In this document: positions 36,294 through 47,855 of the stretch, piece after piece
How the letters are laid out: each line of letters begins with the position of its first letter
Position numbering within the stretch: position 1 is the stretch's first letter
Source: Linyphia triangularis
Taxonomy: Eukaryota > Arthropoda > Arachnida > Araneae > Linyphiidae
DNA: 64,000 nucleotides
NCBI GenBank assembly: GCA_963978545.1
Contig: OZ021729.1
Location: forward strand, 8,666,001 to 8,730,000
Direction: 5' to 3'
Program-made: the position numbers and the translations under genes
Notes under the pieces: generated by a model
What the model saw: the letters and a program-made list of their open reading frames with translations, nothing else
The model's database searches: none
Told to the model about the DNA's origin: nothing

Positions 36294-36575
36294 ACTGAAG
36301 TATTTCTTATACCGGCTAGATACCAAGATATTCGTGAAACTGTGTAAACTAAACATGGACATCTGATCGATCCACCTGTAAATATATTAACCATCTGGTG
36401 TTAGAAGAACAGCATCTAATCGAAGGCATATCTAAAAACACATAAATATTTAAATTTGCACAAAAAGAAAGTTGCATTTAAAATTCCATTGTATTTTAGA
36501 AAAACATTTATATATATATTTTTTTAATTCTAATTCGTAAAATAATATTAAAAAATTAAAAATATCGTATTTAAC

Positions 36576-37119
36576 AATGGACAATTGCCGCATTTTTTAA
36601 AAACGAGTGAAATTAGTTTATATTTATTAAGAATTTCTTTCTAATTCGAAATATTTACACAAAAGTTCTTTAAATAAAATTAGTTATTTTAATATTAAGA
36701 AAAGAAAATGCCCCCAAACCGAACAAAATCCAGTCCGATCAAAACACTCAACAAAATCTGTGACGATAAGAGCTCCTTCCGTTTCTATGGTTATTGTGAG
36801 GTTTCTACCAAATAATTAGCATTGATTTAGTAGATTATTCCTAATCCCGTACAAGTTGGCACGATTTGCGAGAAACTTGCAAAATTGGTTTCCGCTGCTG
36901 CATTTCAAGCCAAGATGTTTGAGATCTCTTGACGTCACATTCAATTCTAGCCGAATGAATCGTTTTCTCACCAACGTCTAACAGGGAAACTTCGATTGCA
37001 AATTTTTTTTAAAAAAAGGAAAAGCGCATTGAACAGAAATGTCTTTGTTTATGGCCTTTTCGAAACATTTAGAATTGAACAAAAAAAAATTTTAAATTGC
37101 GTGAATTGTCTATTATCCA
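36576..37119. mobile_element. MITE family S, copy 1
   Basis: Ends CAATGGACAATTGCCGCATTTTT and (inverted) ATAGACAATTCACGCAATTTA. The interior carries ATCTCTTGACGTCAC and TTTATGGCCTTTTCGAAAC, found inverted at 57277-57823. Confidence 0.7.
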
Positions 37120-37246
37120 TATTCTAAAGCAGTCTTAGTAGGTAAACATGTTAAGTTATCTTTAAGAAATAATGATTATGTATGGTTTGATTTCCATGTA
37201 GAACCATTGAGCATCAGAAAGGATCATCCCACATCATTTATTTTTC

Positions 37247-37485
37247 TATACTAAACTTCAACTTAACTTGACATCACTAGACGGTAGATCGTCACAGTGC
37301 TCATAGGTATTTAATCCATTTTGGCGGCGTGAAAGCATAATGTTCGCCAAACCCCAACCCTGTAGAGAACAAAAGGCTATAAGGTTTGGCGAGAATTATG
37401 TCTTCACTCCAAATGGATTAACTGCCTATGAGCACGGTGAAGATCTATCGTCTAGTGATGTCAAGTTAAGTTGGAGTTTAGTATA
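37247..37485. mobile_element. Fold-back MITE, ~105-bp arms, ~30-bp loop
   Basis: TATACTAAACTTCAACTTAAC, GACATCACTAGACGGTAGAT, GTGCTCATAGG and TCGCCAAACC at the left are all inverted at the right (GGTTTGGCGAG...GTTTAGTATA), spaced by AACCCTGTAGAGAACAAAAG. Predicted to form a long stem. Confidence 0.9.
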
Positions 37486-38219
37486 ATTGAAGACTGTTTC
37501 TACCTCATTTTGTTAAAAAGACTCACGACAAATAAGGCCAAATTGGCCAATAAATAAAACACATTTGGCATAAATGCTATTCATAAAACGTGGTCAAAAG
37601 AGCCTTCACCTAGAAAATTTAACGTTGCAGGATGGTCCTTTCGGACGTTCAAAGCCTCATTTAATTATTTTAGAAAGCCTTCAAAGCAGGTGATTTACTG
37701 TAGAAAACTACGCTCACGGTATTAAGGCGATTTTGAGCGTAAGATGTTAAGTGCGCAGTTTTGTTCAGTTTCAGTGACGGAAGAACGTGTCAATTGTGGC
37801 ACTTAACATATTTTCTTATCGGAATGAAAAGGAAGACATGAAAATTAAATTAAATGAAAAACTTACGAATTAACAAAATAATTTTTATGAATATTGATTC
37901 GAAAAGAAAGATATTATTTTCTTGAAATTTTTGGCGATTACTTTTAAAGGCTTCGGCTATGGGCGCCGCCATGAAGGGTAAAGGGAATGCATTTGTTATC
38001 CCCCCCCCCCTCTCCCTGAAAAATTAAAAATTAAGAGGGGAAAAATTACAAAGACAGGAAAATAATATACAATATATGTTTTTAATCATTGAGTTGAACA
38101 GAAAATTAAGAGAGATGGTTTTTAGTAGAAGATGTATTTTCCAACATCAGTATTACTATTGTATTATATTCTATTATATTGCTATATTATTTCGTGTTAA
38201 GTTTATTATATTCATTTAC
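37486..38219. other. Intron with a truncated MITE N piece
   Basis: CTATGGGCGCCGCCATGAAGG at about 37960 and a C12 run near 38001 resemble the end of MITE N (14399); the rest is AT-rich with nothing recognised. Confidence 0.45.
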
Positions 38220-38223
38220 TTAA

Positions 38224-38970
38224 GGTACACGTATACCCTACAATTCACGAAAATCGATCAGAGTATTATTTTTTTTTTTTTTATTATTATTATATCATAA
38301 TATTCTCTGATACTTTAGCTTGCAAACTATACTACACTTTTTTGAAAATATCTTTAATATTTTTTCTATTACAATCAGTAATAGGCAGGAACTACCGCTG
38401 TTAGGTACTACGCTTCTAAAACTTTAAACCTGTTTTCTGACGAACTGTATTTTGATTATGTCACGCTTTATTCAAACATGATAATTCCACAACAAAATGT
38501 TCAATTATAATTTATTTATTTTTTCATATCATAGAAATCTAGATAATTAGATAGATGTTAAGAAACTTATTTATATAAAATTATTTGAGAAATTGATTTT
38601 TTAGTGATTTTTAAAACTTAGAATTCATTGAAAATATTGATTTTGTTTTTCATGTTTTCATACAAAATAAATTGCAAAAGAAAAAAAAAACTATTTAATG
38701 TAAAAAACTTAATTGAATTTCAAAACATTAAGAATAATATTTCGAATTATTTCCAAGTGGAATGTGTTTCTAAGTAAATTAGAATTTGATATATCATTGT
38801 TTGAAAAAGGTACTAATTATCTAATTAAAGCTTAATTACCAAATTAACAATTGTAGATTTTTTTTTAAATGAATTGTCGTTAATCATATGCTCTTTAACT
38901 AATGTAAAAAAGAATTAGATTTTTAATTTCAGAATTTAAAAAAAAAATTCTAAGGTATAATACGTTTACA
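38224..38970 (+). mobile_element. TTAA-bounded MITE, copy A (747 bp, uninterrupted)
   Basis: TTAA at 38220-38223 and 38971-38974. Left end GGTACACGTATACCCTAC; right end inverted TGTAAACGTATTATACC. Homologous along its length, inverted, to 42027-44442. Its single TACGCTTCTAAAACT (38409-38423) is the empty version of the site that is split in that copy. Confidence 0.85.
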
Positions 38971-39188
38971 TTAACATAAAGTTTGGTTCATTATCGATCC
39001 GATAGTGAAAGCGTTTACGTCTAGATATGCAGTATGTTGGATTATAGTTGTTATAAAGAACCACTTGTCAAGTATAAGAATTAATTAAGTGAAAGATAAA
39101 CCATTATATTAAGTTTGATTAATATTCCTATTAAGGAGAAACTCTTCGACTTATTTCATTTGCAAGTTCTGTACCTTATTCTTTTAGA

Positions 39189-39680
39189 CACAGGGTGGTC
39201 ATAAAGAAACTTTGCCGATATATGGACCTCTAGTTTCCGTTCCGTTCAACAGATCGAAATGAGATTTCAGGTATAGTTATTCAGAGTTATGAGATCGGGA
39301 TTCTGTAAATGGCAACAAAATGGCGTTCACGATTACGGTCATAGTTACAGAAACTCGACATTTTCGAAAACCCTAAAGTGCGGGGGTTTTTTTGGGGGGG
39401 GTGCGTGCATAGAGCGTCCGTTTTTTGTGATACACGTACAGTTCCAACGCTTTTAGCATGCGCTGAGTATTTTGCGACAGGAAAAAGTAGGTGGCCATTA
39501 GAAAATTTTGAGTTTCCGTAACTATAACCTTAACCATGAGTCCCGCCATTTTATTGCCATTCAAAGAATCTCAAACTCATACCTCTGAATAACTATACCT
39601 GAAATCTCATCTCGATTTGTTGAACGGAATGGAAGCTAGAGGTCCATATATCTGCAAAGTTTCTATATAACCACCTTGTA
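39189..39680. mobile_element. Fold-back element with ~190-bp arms
   Basis: CACAGGGTGGTCATAAAGAA at the left is inverted as ATATAACCACCTTGTA at the right; arms share GAGATTTCAGGTATAGTTAT and GTTCAACARATCGARATGAG. Mariner-like end style (inference). Confidence 0.8.
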
Positions 39681-41740
39681 TATCCTCGCAACGCAGTAAT
39701 CTTTATGACTATACTAGCTGTGTGGCCCCGCGCTGCTGGGGACCCGTTGAAGGACATCTATCAGTTGTGTGTTACATACAATTGAAATTTCTTCGGATTA
39801 ATTGTTGTTGATGATCAGCTTCCAATGTACTATAACAGACATCTCTTGTTTCTGCATGTTTTCGTTCATTTTGTAATAGCGCGCTCGGTCATTCTACATT
39901 TGATGTTGTTTTTGCAGCGGTGATGCTCTATCTCTCTTAACGGCAGATGCTCTATACTTAGCATTTATATTCGTTCTTCTCCTTAGTGGCATATTAGCAA
40001 ATGTCGAAATGTTTTGAAGGTGTTCAATGAATTTCAATAATCTTCAGCGAATCTGCAATTGAGGCTGCAAGTGATGAAGTGAAATTGAGTCTAAATAATC
40101 CGTTGCTATGCTAGATTCTATGTATATTTTGACTCACTCTCATTAATTGAAGTTAGATTCATAATTTGGTAAAATCCTAGTTTACGTTACACGCTTGGCG
40201 CAATTTTAAAAAATGTCACCAATGCCGAAATGACGCGTGGACGCTTGTCGCCAATCTGTTGCCAACGCCGAAGTAAAATTTTTACGATTGTCTCCAAGAA
40301 CTGACGTAGGCCAAAAAATAGAAAATCGTAACCTGAAAATTGCAAATATATAAACATACCATCGCCAATGTCGCCAAATCCACCGTGTAACGTATACTAG
40401 GATTAAGCCCATAATTTAATTTAATACAAACACAAAAATTTGACCATCTAAAATTTTGTATATTTTTTTTTAAACATACTGAACAAAATATGGCAGGTGT
40501 CTATAGTGCAGCTCAAGCTTCTGTTTTAAAAATAATCAAAAAAATATATTGTACTAAAAGTTCTTAATTTTAGTTTTAAAATAAAACAAAGTCGGTACTA
40601 AGAGAAAAATTAGTAAGCAGTGAAACGATAGCGTTATCTACCAAGTTGTTCACCAACCGAAAAATTATCGCCAAATGGCTTGGATATAGTACCAATATTG
40701 GTCAAAGCGGTGCCATGCAACACATCTAAAGATATACGTAGGTGTTTCACATTAGAAGGCCTTCCTATAATTGGTCTTGTAATGGACACATCCGGGAAAA
40801 AAGATATAATAGATTTATTATTAAGCTGACTAAAATCAGACAGAAAATATCCCATAACGGGATGAAAGTACAGTGGTATGGTAAAAGAACTTTTAGATGC
40901 TAGATATATATGATAAATGTAATGCAGAAGATATTTTCTAATAAAATACAAAGGAATTTTAACGAATTTATTTTGTTTAAACCTTATTAATACTCGTTAA
41001 ATAAAATCAAAATATCAATACACGTTGAGCACAATATATCTTTGATGACAGCACAAAATGTTAACAAAAACAGGATGAATTTAAAACGTAGAAAAACAAA
41101 CGATGCATAAAATATAATGCTTTAAAACCGCACATGCGCAGAAGTTGTACCAACTGACAGTAAATATATTGAAATATTACAATAAAATGTAATCGCTTAT
41201 CGGAGAGACGATTGTAATACATAAAAACAATCAGAAAAATGAGGGGAACACATTAAAATAACTTTTGGTTTTATTCTGATGTAATAAAAACATTTAGTTG
41301 CCATTCCAAGAATTTTTTTAATATCATTAAAATTTAATGAAAGCAACTTTTAATCGAATTTAAAAGTTGTTCTCTACAATCTCCATGCATTAATGCTTCT
41401 ATGTACCAAATTTCGTATCTGTAGATGCAAACTATAGATTTGTATAAGGTTCAAACGTACAGACAACATAGTTTTATCTATAGAGATTTTACAATTTATC
41501 ATAAAAAGTTAAATTGTGGGTTCGATTTGAAAAAAGAAAAAAATGTCTATAATTCTTGCTATTAATCAACTAAAGCTAAAGTTAAAATTCAACAAATCAT
41601 TCGCTCGAAAGGATATTGTCATGAAAAGAAAATTCCCAAATGTCTTTAATTACTTTCTATTAGGAAAGGTAATTAAAAGTCTAAAACTTACCATATATTA
41701 CATCATTTTAGATTACAAACTATTCCTGATTTTAGCTATA
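39681..41740. other. Intron between TTAA elements A and B
   Basis: A small inverted-repeat MITE at about 40173-40407 (AATCCTAGTTTACGTTACACG and CGTGTAACGTATACTAGGATT). ACTAGCTGTGTGGCCCCGCG at 39713 is the kind of word seen at mobile-element ends. The 105-codon reverse ORF at 40634-40951 is not recognised. Confidence 0.5.
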
Positions 41741-41990
41741 TCGTTGGACCTAGAATCATGAACGTTGGACCTAACGTATCGTTGGACCTAGAATCATGAA
41801 CGTTGGACCTAACGTATCGTTGGACCTAGAATCATGAACGTTGGACCTAACGTATCGTTGGACCTAGAATCATGAACGTTGGACCTAACGTATCGTTGGA
41901 CCTAGAATCATGAACGTTGGACCTAACGTATCGTTGGACCTAGAATCATGAACGTTGGACCTAATGTATCGTTGGACCTAGAATCATCCC
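41741..41990. repeat. 38-bp minisatellite, six and a half units
   Basis: Units at 41741, 41779, 41817, 41855, 41893, 41931 and a partial one at 41969, nearly identical. Each contains CGTTGGACCTA twice (TCGTTGGACCTAGAATCATG and AACGTTGGACCTAACGTA), so it began as a shorter repeat. Confidence 0.97.
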
Positions 41991-42317
41991 ATAAAAATCT
42001 GCAAGTTTTTCAAACTCGGAAATTAAGGTGAACGTATATCATAGAAAAAAAGAAAAAGAAAAAATTTAATTATGAGTTTAAAAATCTAATTCTTTATTAC
42101 ATTAGTTAGAGAGCATATGATTAAAATCATTTCATAAAAAAATTTCAAATTTCTGCAATTGTTAATTTGTTAATTAAGCTTTAATAAGTAATTAGTATCT
42201 TTTTCAAACAATGATATATCAAATTCTAATTTACTTAGAAACGCAATTCCACTTAGATATTATTCGAAATATTATTCTTAATGTTTTGAAACTCAATTAA
42301 GTTTCTTACATTGAATA

Positions 42318-42354
<37 letters not shown>

Positions 42355-42600
42355 TTTCTTTTGTATGAAAACATGAAAAAAATCTGTATTTTCAATGAAT
42401 TCTAAGTTTTAAATACCCCTAAAAATTCCATTTCTCAACCAATTTTATATAATTGAGTTTAAAAACACATATCATATTATGTAAATTTATATGATATGAA
42501 AAAAATTTTAATTGAACATTTTGTTGTTGAATTATCGTTGTTTGAATAAAGTGTGACATAATCAAAATACAGTTCGTCAAAAAAGAGTTTTAGAAGCGTA

Positions 42601-44257
42601 AAATTAATAGTTTTAAAAACTAAAAAATACGCTTTTATAGAAAAGTAAACTAAAAAGTAGAAAATAATTTTAAATAAGTTTGAAATAAGAATTGAGTGAT
42701 TAAGGTATACGTATAGGCTTCAAATCGCAAAACTCGCAAAAATCGGGGAAGATTTGTAAGGCAAAAGCAAAATAAAAATAACACAAAAGAAGAAAACCCT
42801 ATGATGGAGGAGCATACTAAAAAGGAAACATTTAATAAGTAGTACAATAATAACAGTTTTTTTATAAAGAAAATACTTTTTTAAAAGGTATTCTCAGATT
42901 GTAGTTTTTTCTATTTTGCATTTCATTCAAACAGTAATAACTCCAGTTTAAATAAAAAAAATTGAAATTTGATTTTTGCTATATAATCTGCATACATTGT
43001 TGAATGTTTTGACCCTAAATACTAAGTGATTTGAAAATAAATATTTTTTTAATTGAATTTTAAAGATAAGATTCTGTATAAAAAAACTTGGATTTTTCTA
43101 ATAGATTCAGTTAAAGCAAGATATCGCAAAATATACACACTGTAAAATTCTGTTAATAGGGTCAAAACATAGAGCAGGGTAATCCGCATTATTGCACACC
43201 AAAATTGTATCTGCGGGAGAATTAGAATTTTTGTCATTACCGTTCGAAATTAGCCTAATTAGTTGATTAAATGTTAATTAATTATTAAAATTGAAGAATT
43301 TAAAAAATATATATATATTGGAAATAGTTTAACAAATAACGTACTTTTCAAGGTGCAAAGGTCTAATTTTTAAATTGAAAATTAATAAAAAAATGTTGAA
43401 ACCTATACGTATACCTTAACAAGAAATATTTATTTTATCGTAAAAAAGCATGGGGTGCTTGATGTCAATTGTTGAAAATATTTAATGACAGATATTGGTA
43501 AAAGTAAAGCCATTATGAAAATATCTTAAAAAACACCCCACGATTTTTTCCGATAAAATAAATATTTCTTGTTAATCACTCTATTCTTATTTCAAACTTG
43601 AATAAGAATTATTTTAAAATTATTTTTTACTTTTTAGTTCACTTTTCTATTAAAGCGTATTTTTTAGTTTTTTAAACTATTAATTATTTTCTACTTTTTA
43701 GTTTGGTTTTCTATTAAAGCGTGTTTTTTTAGTTTTTAAACTATTAATTATTTTTTCTGTAAACTATAATTTTTTTTTAGTTAGTGTACAAAACTCTCCA
43801 GTTGTTTCTGCCAATAGTCACATGCTTGTCTCAAATTTAAGTCATGTGTATGCCTTAGTACACACCGTATTACTTGGCACAAAACACTACCGTGTCTCTG
43901 AATATGAAAAATCACTAATCCTGAAGATCCTGGTAAGGATAATGCGACTAAAAAAAACACGCTTTGTATAACTGTCGTTCAAACGACAAATCTTTCAAAC
44001 GGCACACCAGGGTTCGATTCCGGAGAAGGTTGGTTGGAATTTAACGGCGCAAGGGCAACACGAGCTAATCCTTGTGAAAAAGCTACAAACTTATTGAATT
44101 ATTGAATTGTCATCGGTCCTTAATAAGTATGCCAAATTTCGAGTTAATCCGACGTTTTGAAGGGGGTCAAAATCATGTTCAAAGATTCCGTTACATACTA
44201 ACATACTAACACACATACGTCTGAAGCTAATAATAAAAGCGTATTAAAAAAGCGTAA
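42601..44257. mobile_element. Nested insertion in TTAA element B, with 15-bp target duplication
   Basis: Flanked by AGTTTTAGAAGCGTA at 42586-42600 and 44258-44272. Contains a fold-back (about 42602-43692) that is itself interrupted by TTAA element C. Then a stretch with a B-box-like GGGTTCGATTCCGG (44011) and CGGCGCAAGGGCAACACGAG, and a LINE-3'-UTR-like tail (TGCCAAATTTCGAGTTAATC, then repeated ACATACTAACA). A 15-bp duplication suits LINE-type insertion; whether the fold-back came in the same event is unknown. Confidence 0.75.
42704..43415. mobile_element. TTAA-bounded MITE, copy C (712 bp)
   Basis: TTAA at 42700-42703 and 43416-43419. Inverted ends GGTATACGTATAGG match over 14 bp. It interrupts the left arm of a fold-back: GAGTGATTAA | TTAACAAG here, against uninterrupted GAGTGATTAACAAG (inverted) in the right arm at 43568-43580. 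This directly shows a TTAA target duplication. Confidence 0.9.
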
Positions 44258-44599
44258 AGTTTTAGAAGCGTACCTAACAGCGGTAGTACCTACCTATAAT
44301 TAATTGTAACTTAAAAAATATTAAAAATACTTTCAAAAGTTTAATATTGTTTGAAAGCTAAAGTATCTGAAAATATTATGATATAATAACAAAAAATAAT
44401 AATTCTGATCGATTTTCGTGAATTATAGGGTAAACGTACACCTTAATAATTACGAATAATGAGAGTCGTTTCCCAAACGAACGAAATGATATTGCTTTTA
44501 AAAAGAAATAAATTCCAGTATAAAACTTCAGAATTACTGTATCAAATATATTTAGTGCTAACAAAAGCTTAAACGATGTCCATGTTGTGTGATTAACAG

Positions 44600-44770
44600 T
44601 TGGGGGCGAAGAAGAGAACATTCCAAACGATACCACTCACGAAGAGGATGAGGAGGAGAAGGCGAGGAAGCTGGAGAAGCTGAAGAGGCATGAAGAAAAC
44701 AATCCTCGCAAGGAGCAGTCGGTGCTGCAAGCCAAGCTAACCAAGCTGGCCATACAGATTGGATACGCAG
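44600..44770 (+). CDS. PMCA: PMCA exon: acidic linker and pre-TM3 segment (GC donor)
   Basis: Encodes an acidic and then basic linker (VGGEEENIPNDTTHEEDEEE, then KARKLEKLKRHEENNP) followed by the conserved RKEQSVLQAKLTKLAIQIGY and AG that leads into TM3. The linker is the least conserved part of PMCA and differs in length between animals. Acceptor TTAACAG ends at 44599. The 3' boundary is unusual: the sequence after GCA-G is GCAAGT, so the intron starts with GC, not GT. Joining there gives AG then GSTIAA, exactly as arthropod PMCAs read. The nearest GT, three bases further, would break the frame. Phase 1 at both ends, 171 bp. Confidence 0.94.
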
Positions 44771-44794
44771 GCAAGTGTTCCGACGTTACGTTAT

Positions 44795-45430
44795 AGTTAG
44801 AGATGAGACTGCCAGTTTAGTTACCTCATCGAACATCATTCTGGATTTTTATATACAATGTAGAGAAATGTCCGTAGATCACGTGAATAGAAGTGGTCTG
44901 CCGGACGAAAAATGGCCGAAACGTTTCAAAAATTGACTTTAAATGAGTTGAGCTAAATCCTTTCGCCAAATATGTCATAACCTGCCAAATAATGAGCATT
45001 ATTTCTTATGTGATAGCCCACTGCTCTTTATTTTCCATTAAGGAAGTGTGCAGACGATATTTGTTCTCTGGCGAAAAACACTTCCATCTCTTAAAAGTAG
45101 GCCAAGTTGGCGATAAATATTATGTCACAGATGACGTAATGTTTATTGCCAACTTAGCTGGCTTTCAAAAGATGAAAGATCTTGACGCCAGGAAAAACAA
45201 ATCGTCTGCACCTTCATAGTTGAAAATTAAAAAGTGGTGGTTTACCAGACAAGAGAGGAGGTTCCTTTTTTTGATAATCTATGGCATGTTTGACACTCAG
45301 ATTTAGTTCAACTCATTAAAAGCCGATTTTTGAATAGTTTCGACCATTTTTACTCCGGCAGACCAGTGGATTCGTGATTTACTGACATTTCTCAACATTC
45401 TCTCATAATGTGTAGTTCAGAGCCGACTAC
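44795..45430. mobile_element. Fold-back MITE family M, copy 2 (diverged)
   Basis: CTCATCGAACATCATTCTGG, GGTCTGCCGGACGAAAAATGG and CCGGCAGACCAGTGGATTCG match copy 1; arms are more diverged. Starts about 25 bp after the GC donor at 44771. The 75-codon ORF inside is repeat-derived. Confidence 0.7.
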
Positions 45431-45576
45431 AGCTTCTTATTATCAGTATATAGTCATTAGGTACATATTCTGTTCAGACTATATTAAAATGATCTCAAGT
45501 TTTAAAAACGCATTACAGTTCGAATGTTTTCCATCTGATGGAAATGTAGTTGTGGAAGTTTTAAAAAAATTATAAA

Positions 45577-45581
<5 letters not shown>

Positions 45582-45612
<31 letters not shown>
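45582..45612. repeat. Poly-T tract
   Basis: About 31 T; comparable tracts at 1906, 4198 (A), 42318, 59490. Confidence 0.95.
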
Positions 45613-45617
<5 letters not shown>

Positions 45618-45869
45618 TAATTAAAAACTCTAGTTATTTTTCTAAATTTTATTAACGAATTTTTATTACCGCTATTATTTCTGGTGCAAAAATCTATATA
45701 ATTTAAAGAAATTAAAGGATATTGTATGGAAAAAATTAAGCACAAATAGGTTGCCAACCCCTTTAAGAATATCTCTCAGGTTATTGTAGAGCATGAAACA
45801 TCATTTGCAAAGACTTTAACTATTTTATCTTTTGCACATCATTTTTTCATTGATTTAGTAGCATGTTTT

Positions 45870-46990
45870 ACAAGTTGTTTTCTAAACGTTCGTTTAAACA
45901 CTTTAAGGAGCTTTGATGCGATGCCGTTTAATTATAAATCCAGTGTATTTTAATTCAGTTACGTCTTGCACAGTGTATGTGAGGAGTTGGTGCTGGATGA
46001 TGGCATGCACCGATAATTTGGTTTGGTTCGTCATAATAATTTGGAATTATAGGCCCAGTGTGTGACTGAAGTTGGTAATAATCCACTAATAAACCTATGA
46101 TAGGAAACCATATTTCATGATTTGGTTCTTAGGTATTACCATAGATTAGCTTGAATTGTGTTCTAAACGTTCATTCATTACTAAACACTTAAAGGGTATC
46201 TGATGAGATGCGGTTAGTTCAGTTACGACAGTTAGAATCAGTTACGTCCTACTCAGTATATGTGAAGAAGTAGTGCTGGATGCACCAGTAATTATGTTTG
46301 TTTCTTATTAATAATGTAGAATGATGAGATCAATGTGCGACTGAAGTTGGTAATAATTCACTTATAACCATATGATAGGAAATCTTTCATGATTTGGTGC
46401 TTAGGTATTACCATGAATTAGGTTGAATTGTGTTCTAAACGTTCATTCATTACTAAACACTTAAAGGGTATCTGATGAGATGCGGTTAGTTCAGTTACGA
46501 CCGTTAGAATCAGTTACGTCCTACTCAGTATATGTGAAGAAGTAGTGCTGGATGCACCAGTAATTATGTTTGTTTCTTATTAATAATGTAGAATGATGAG
46601 ATCAATGTGCGACTGAAGTTGGTAATAATTCACTTATAACCATATGATAGGAAATCTTTCATGATTTGGTGCTTAGGTATTACCATGAATTAGGTTGAAT
46701 TGTGTTCTAAAGGTTCGTTCATTACTAAACACTTTAAGGGTGGTCTCTGATGAGATGCCGTTTAATTGAAAATACACTGTATTTTAATTCAGTTTCGTAC
46801 TACACAGTATATGTGAGTAAGTAGTACTGGATGATAGCATGCGCCAATAATTTGGTTTGATTCTTCATAATAATTTAGAACGATAGACTCAATATGTGAC
46901 TGGAGTTGGTAATAATACACTAATAACCATATGATAGGAAACCACCTTTCGTGCTTTGGTGTTTAGACATTACCAATAATTAGGTTGAAT
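45870..46990. repeat. Tandem array, four units of ~260-290 bp
   Basis: Units begin with TGTGTTCTAAACGTTCATTC (about 45885, 46158, 46440, 46702) and carry AACACTTAAAGGGTATCTGATG, CAGTATATGTGAAGAAGTAG and ATATGATAGGAAA. The second and third units are almost identical, the outer ones diverged. Confidence 0.9.
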
Positions 46991-47159
46991 CACAAATTGG
47001 AAAAAGTTAGCCAGTTATTTTGGAAAAGATTTACTTCACTTCAATGAATTCAGTTGAAATAAGTAGTAGTAATATTCCGCTCTCACAAAAGGCACTGTAT
47101 AATACTGCTTACCCTCCATGCTCATCCATAACATCTTATGGCTCTCACTAAGTATTTAA

Positions 47160-47851
47160 GGGGGTTTGTGACTCAAAATTCAAAAATCTTTATTTTTAGA
47201 ATTATTTTTCTGAAATTTTTTATGCATTATGTATGATGGTTTGAAACTTAAAAAACTAGTTTAAATTTTCAAATTTTAAAAACTTTTTTTTTTTTTTTTA
47301 ATTAAAAAAAACTTTAAATGTTTGACGTTTGCTAAATTTGATATATCTAAAAAAAATTTTAAAAATCACTTCATTTTTGCATAAAATTACTTCTTATAAT
47401 TCGTATCAAAAATGTTCTTCATAATTTTTCAATTACAAAAAATTAAAAAAGTATATATACACTGTACAAAAACTGCATAAAATCCATCAATGTAAAGCGC
47501 CAAAAACTTTTTTAAAAAAGTTAAATGAAAAAACACAATTCCTGAAGACAAATTAGAGAAATATATATGAAAAATAATTGTCGAAAGTTTCATAGATTTT
47601 TAACAAGTACTTTCTAAGTTTTATCAATTTAAACTCAAAAAAGGGACAAAAAGCCATCACCGAGAAAAGCAGTCTCAAAGTTTTAAGATAGCATGTCTAA
47701 GATACAGGTGTCATGTAGAAAAAACTTAAATATTTCAAGTTTTAATGATAATAAAAACAAAATTTTTATGCTACTTTATTCAAGAATATTTGCTATATTA
47801 TTTACAAAAAAAAATTTTGAAAATTTGAAAAATTTTGAGTCCCAGGCCCCT
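47160..47851. mobile_element. TTAA-bounded MITE, copy E (692 bp)
   Basis: TTAA at 47156-47159 and 47852-47855. GGGGGTTTGTGACTCAAAATT at the left; inverted GGGGCCTGGGACTCAAAATT at the right. The 62-codon ORF at 47693 is not recognised. Confidence 0.75.
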
Positions 47852-47855
47852 TTAA

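Larger units (their letters stand above)
42027..44442 (-). mobile_element. TTAA-bounded MITE, copy B, split by a 1.66-kb insertion
   Basis: TTAA at 42023-42026 and 44443-44446. Ends GGTGAACGTATATCATAG and (inverted) GGTGTACGTTTACCCTAT. Parts 42027-42600 and 44258-44442 together match copy A in reverse; without the insert it is about 760 bp. Confidence 0.83.

Noticed and set aside
40634..40951. 105-codon minus-strand ORF
   Set aside because: No recognisable motif; lies among mobile elements. Might be a transposon relic, but nothing supports a call.
41741..41990. CRISPR-like regularly spaced repeat
   Set aside because: Contiguous tandem repeat without variable spacers, in an animal intron.
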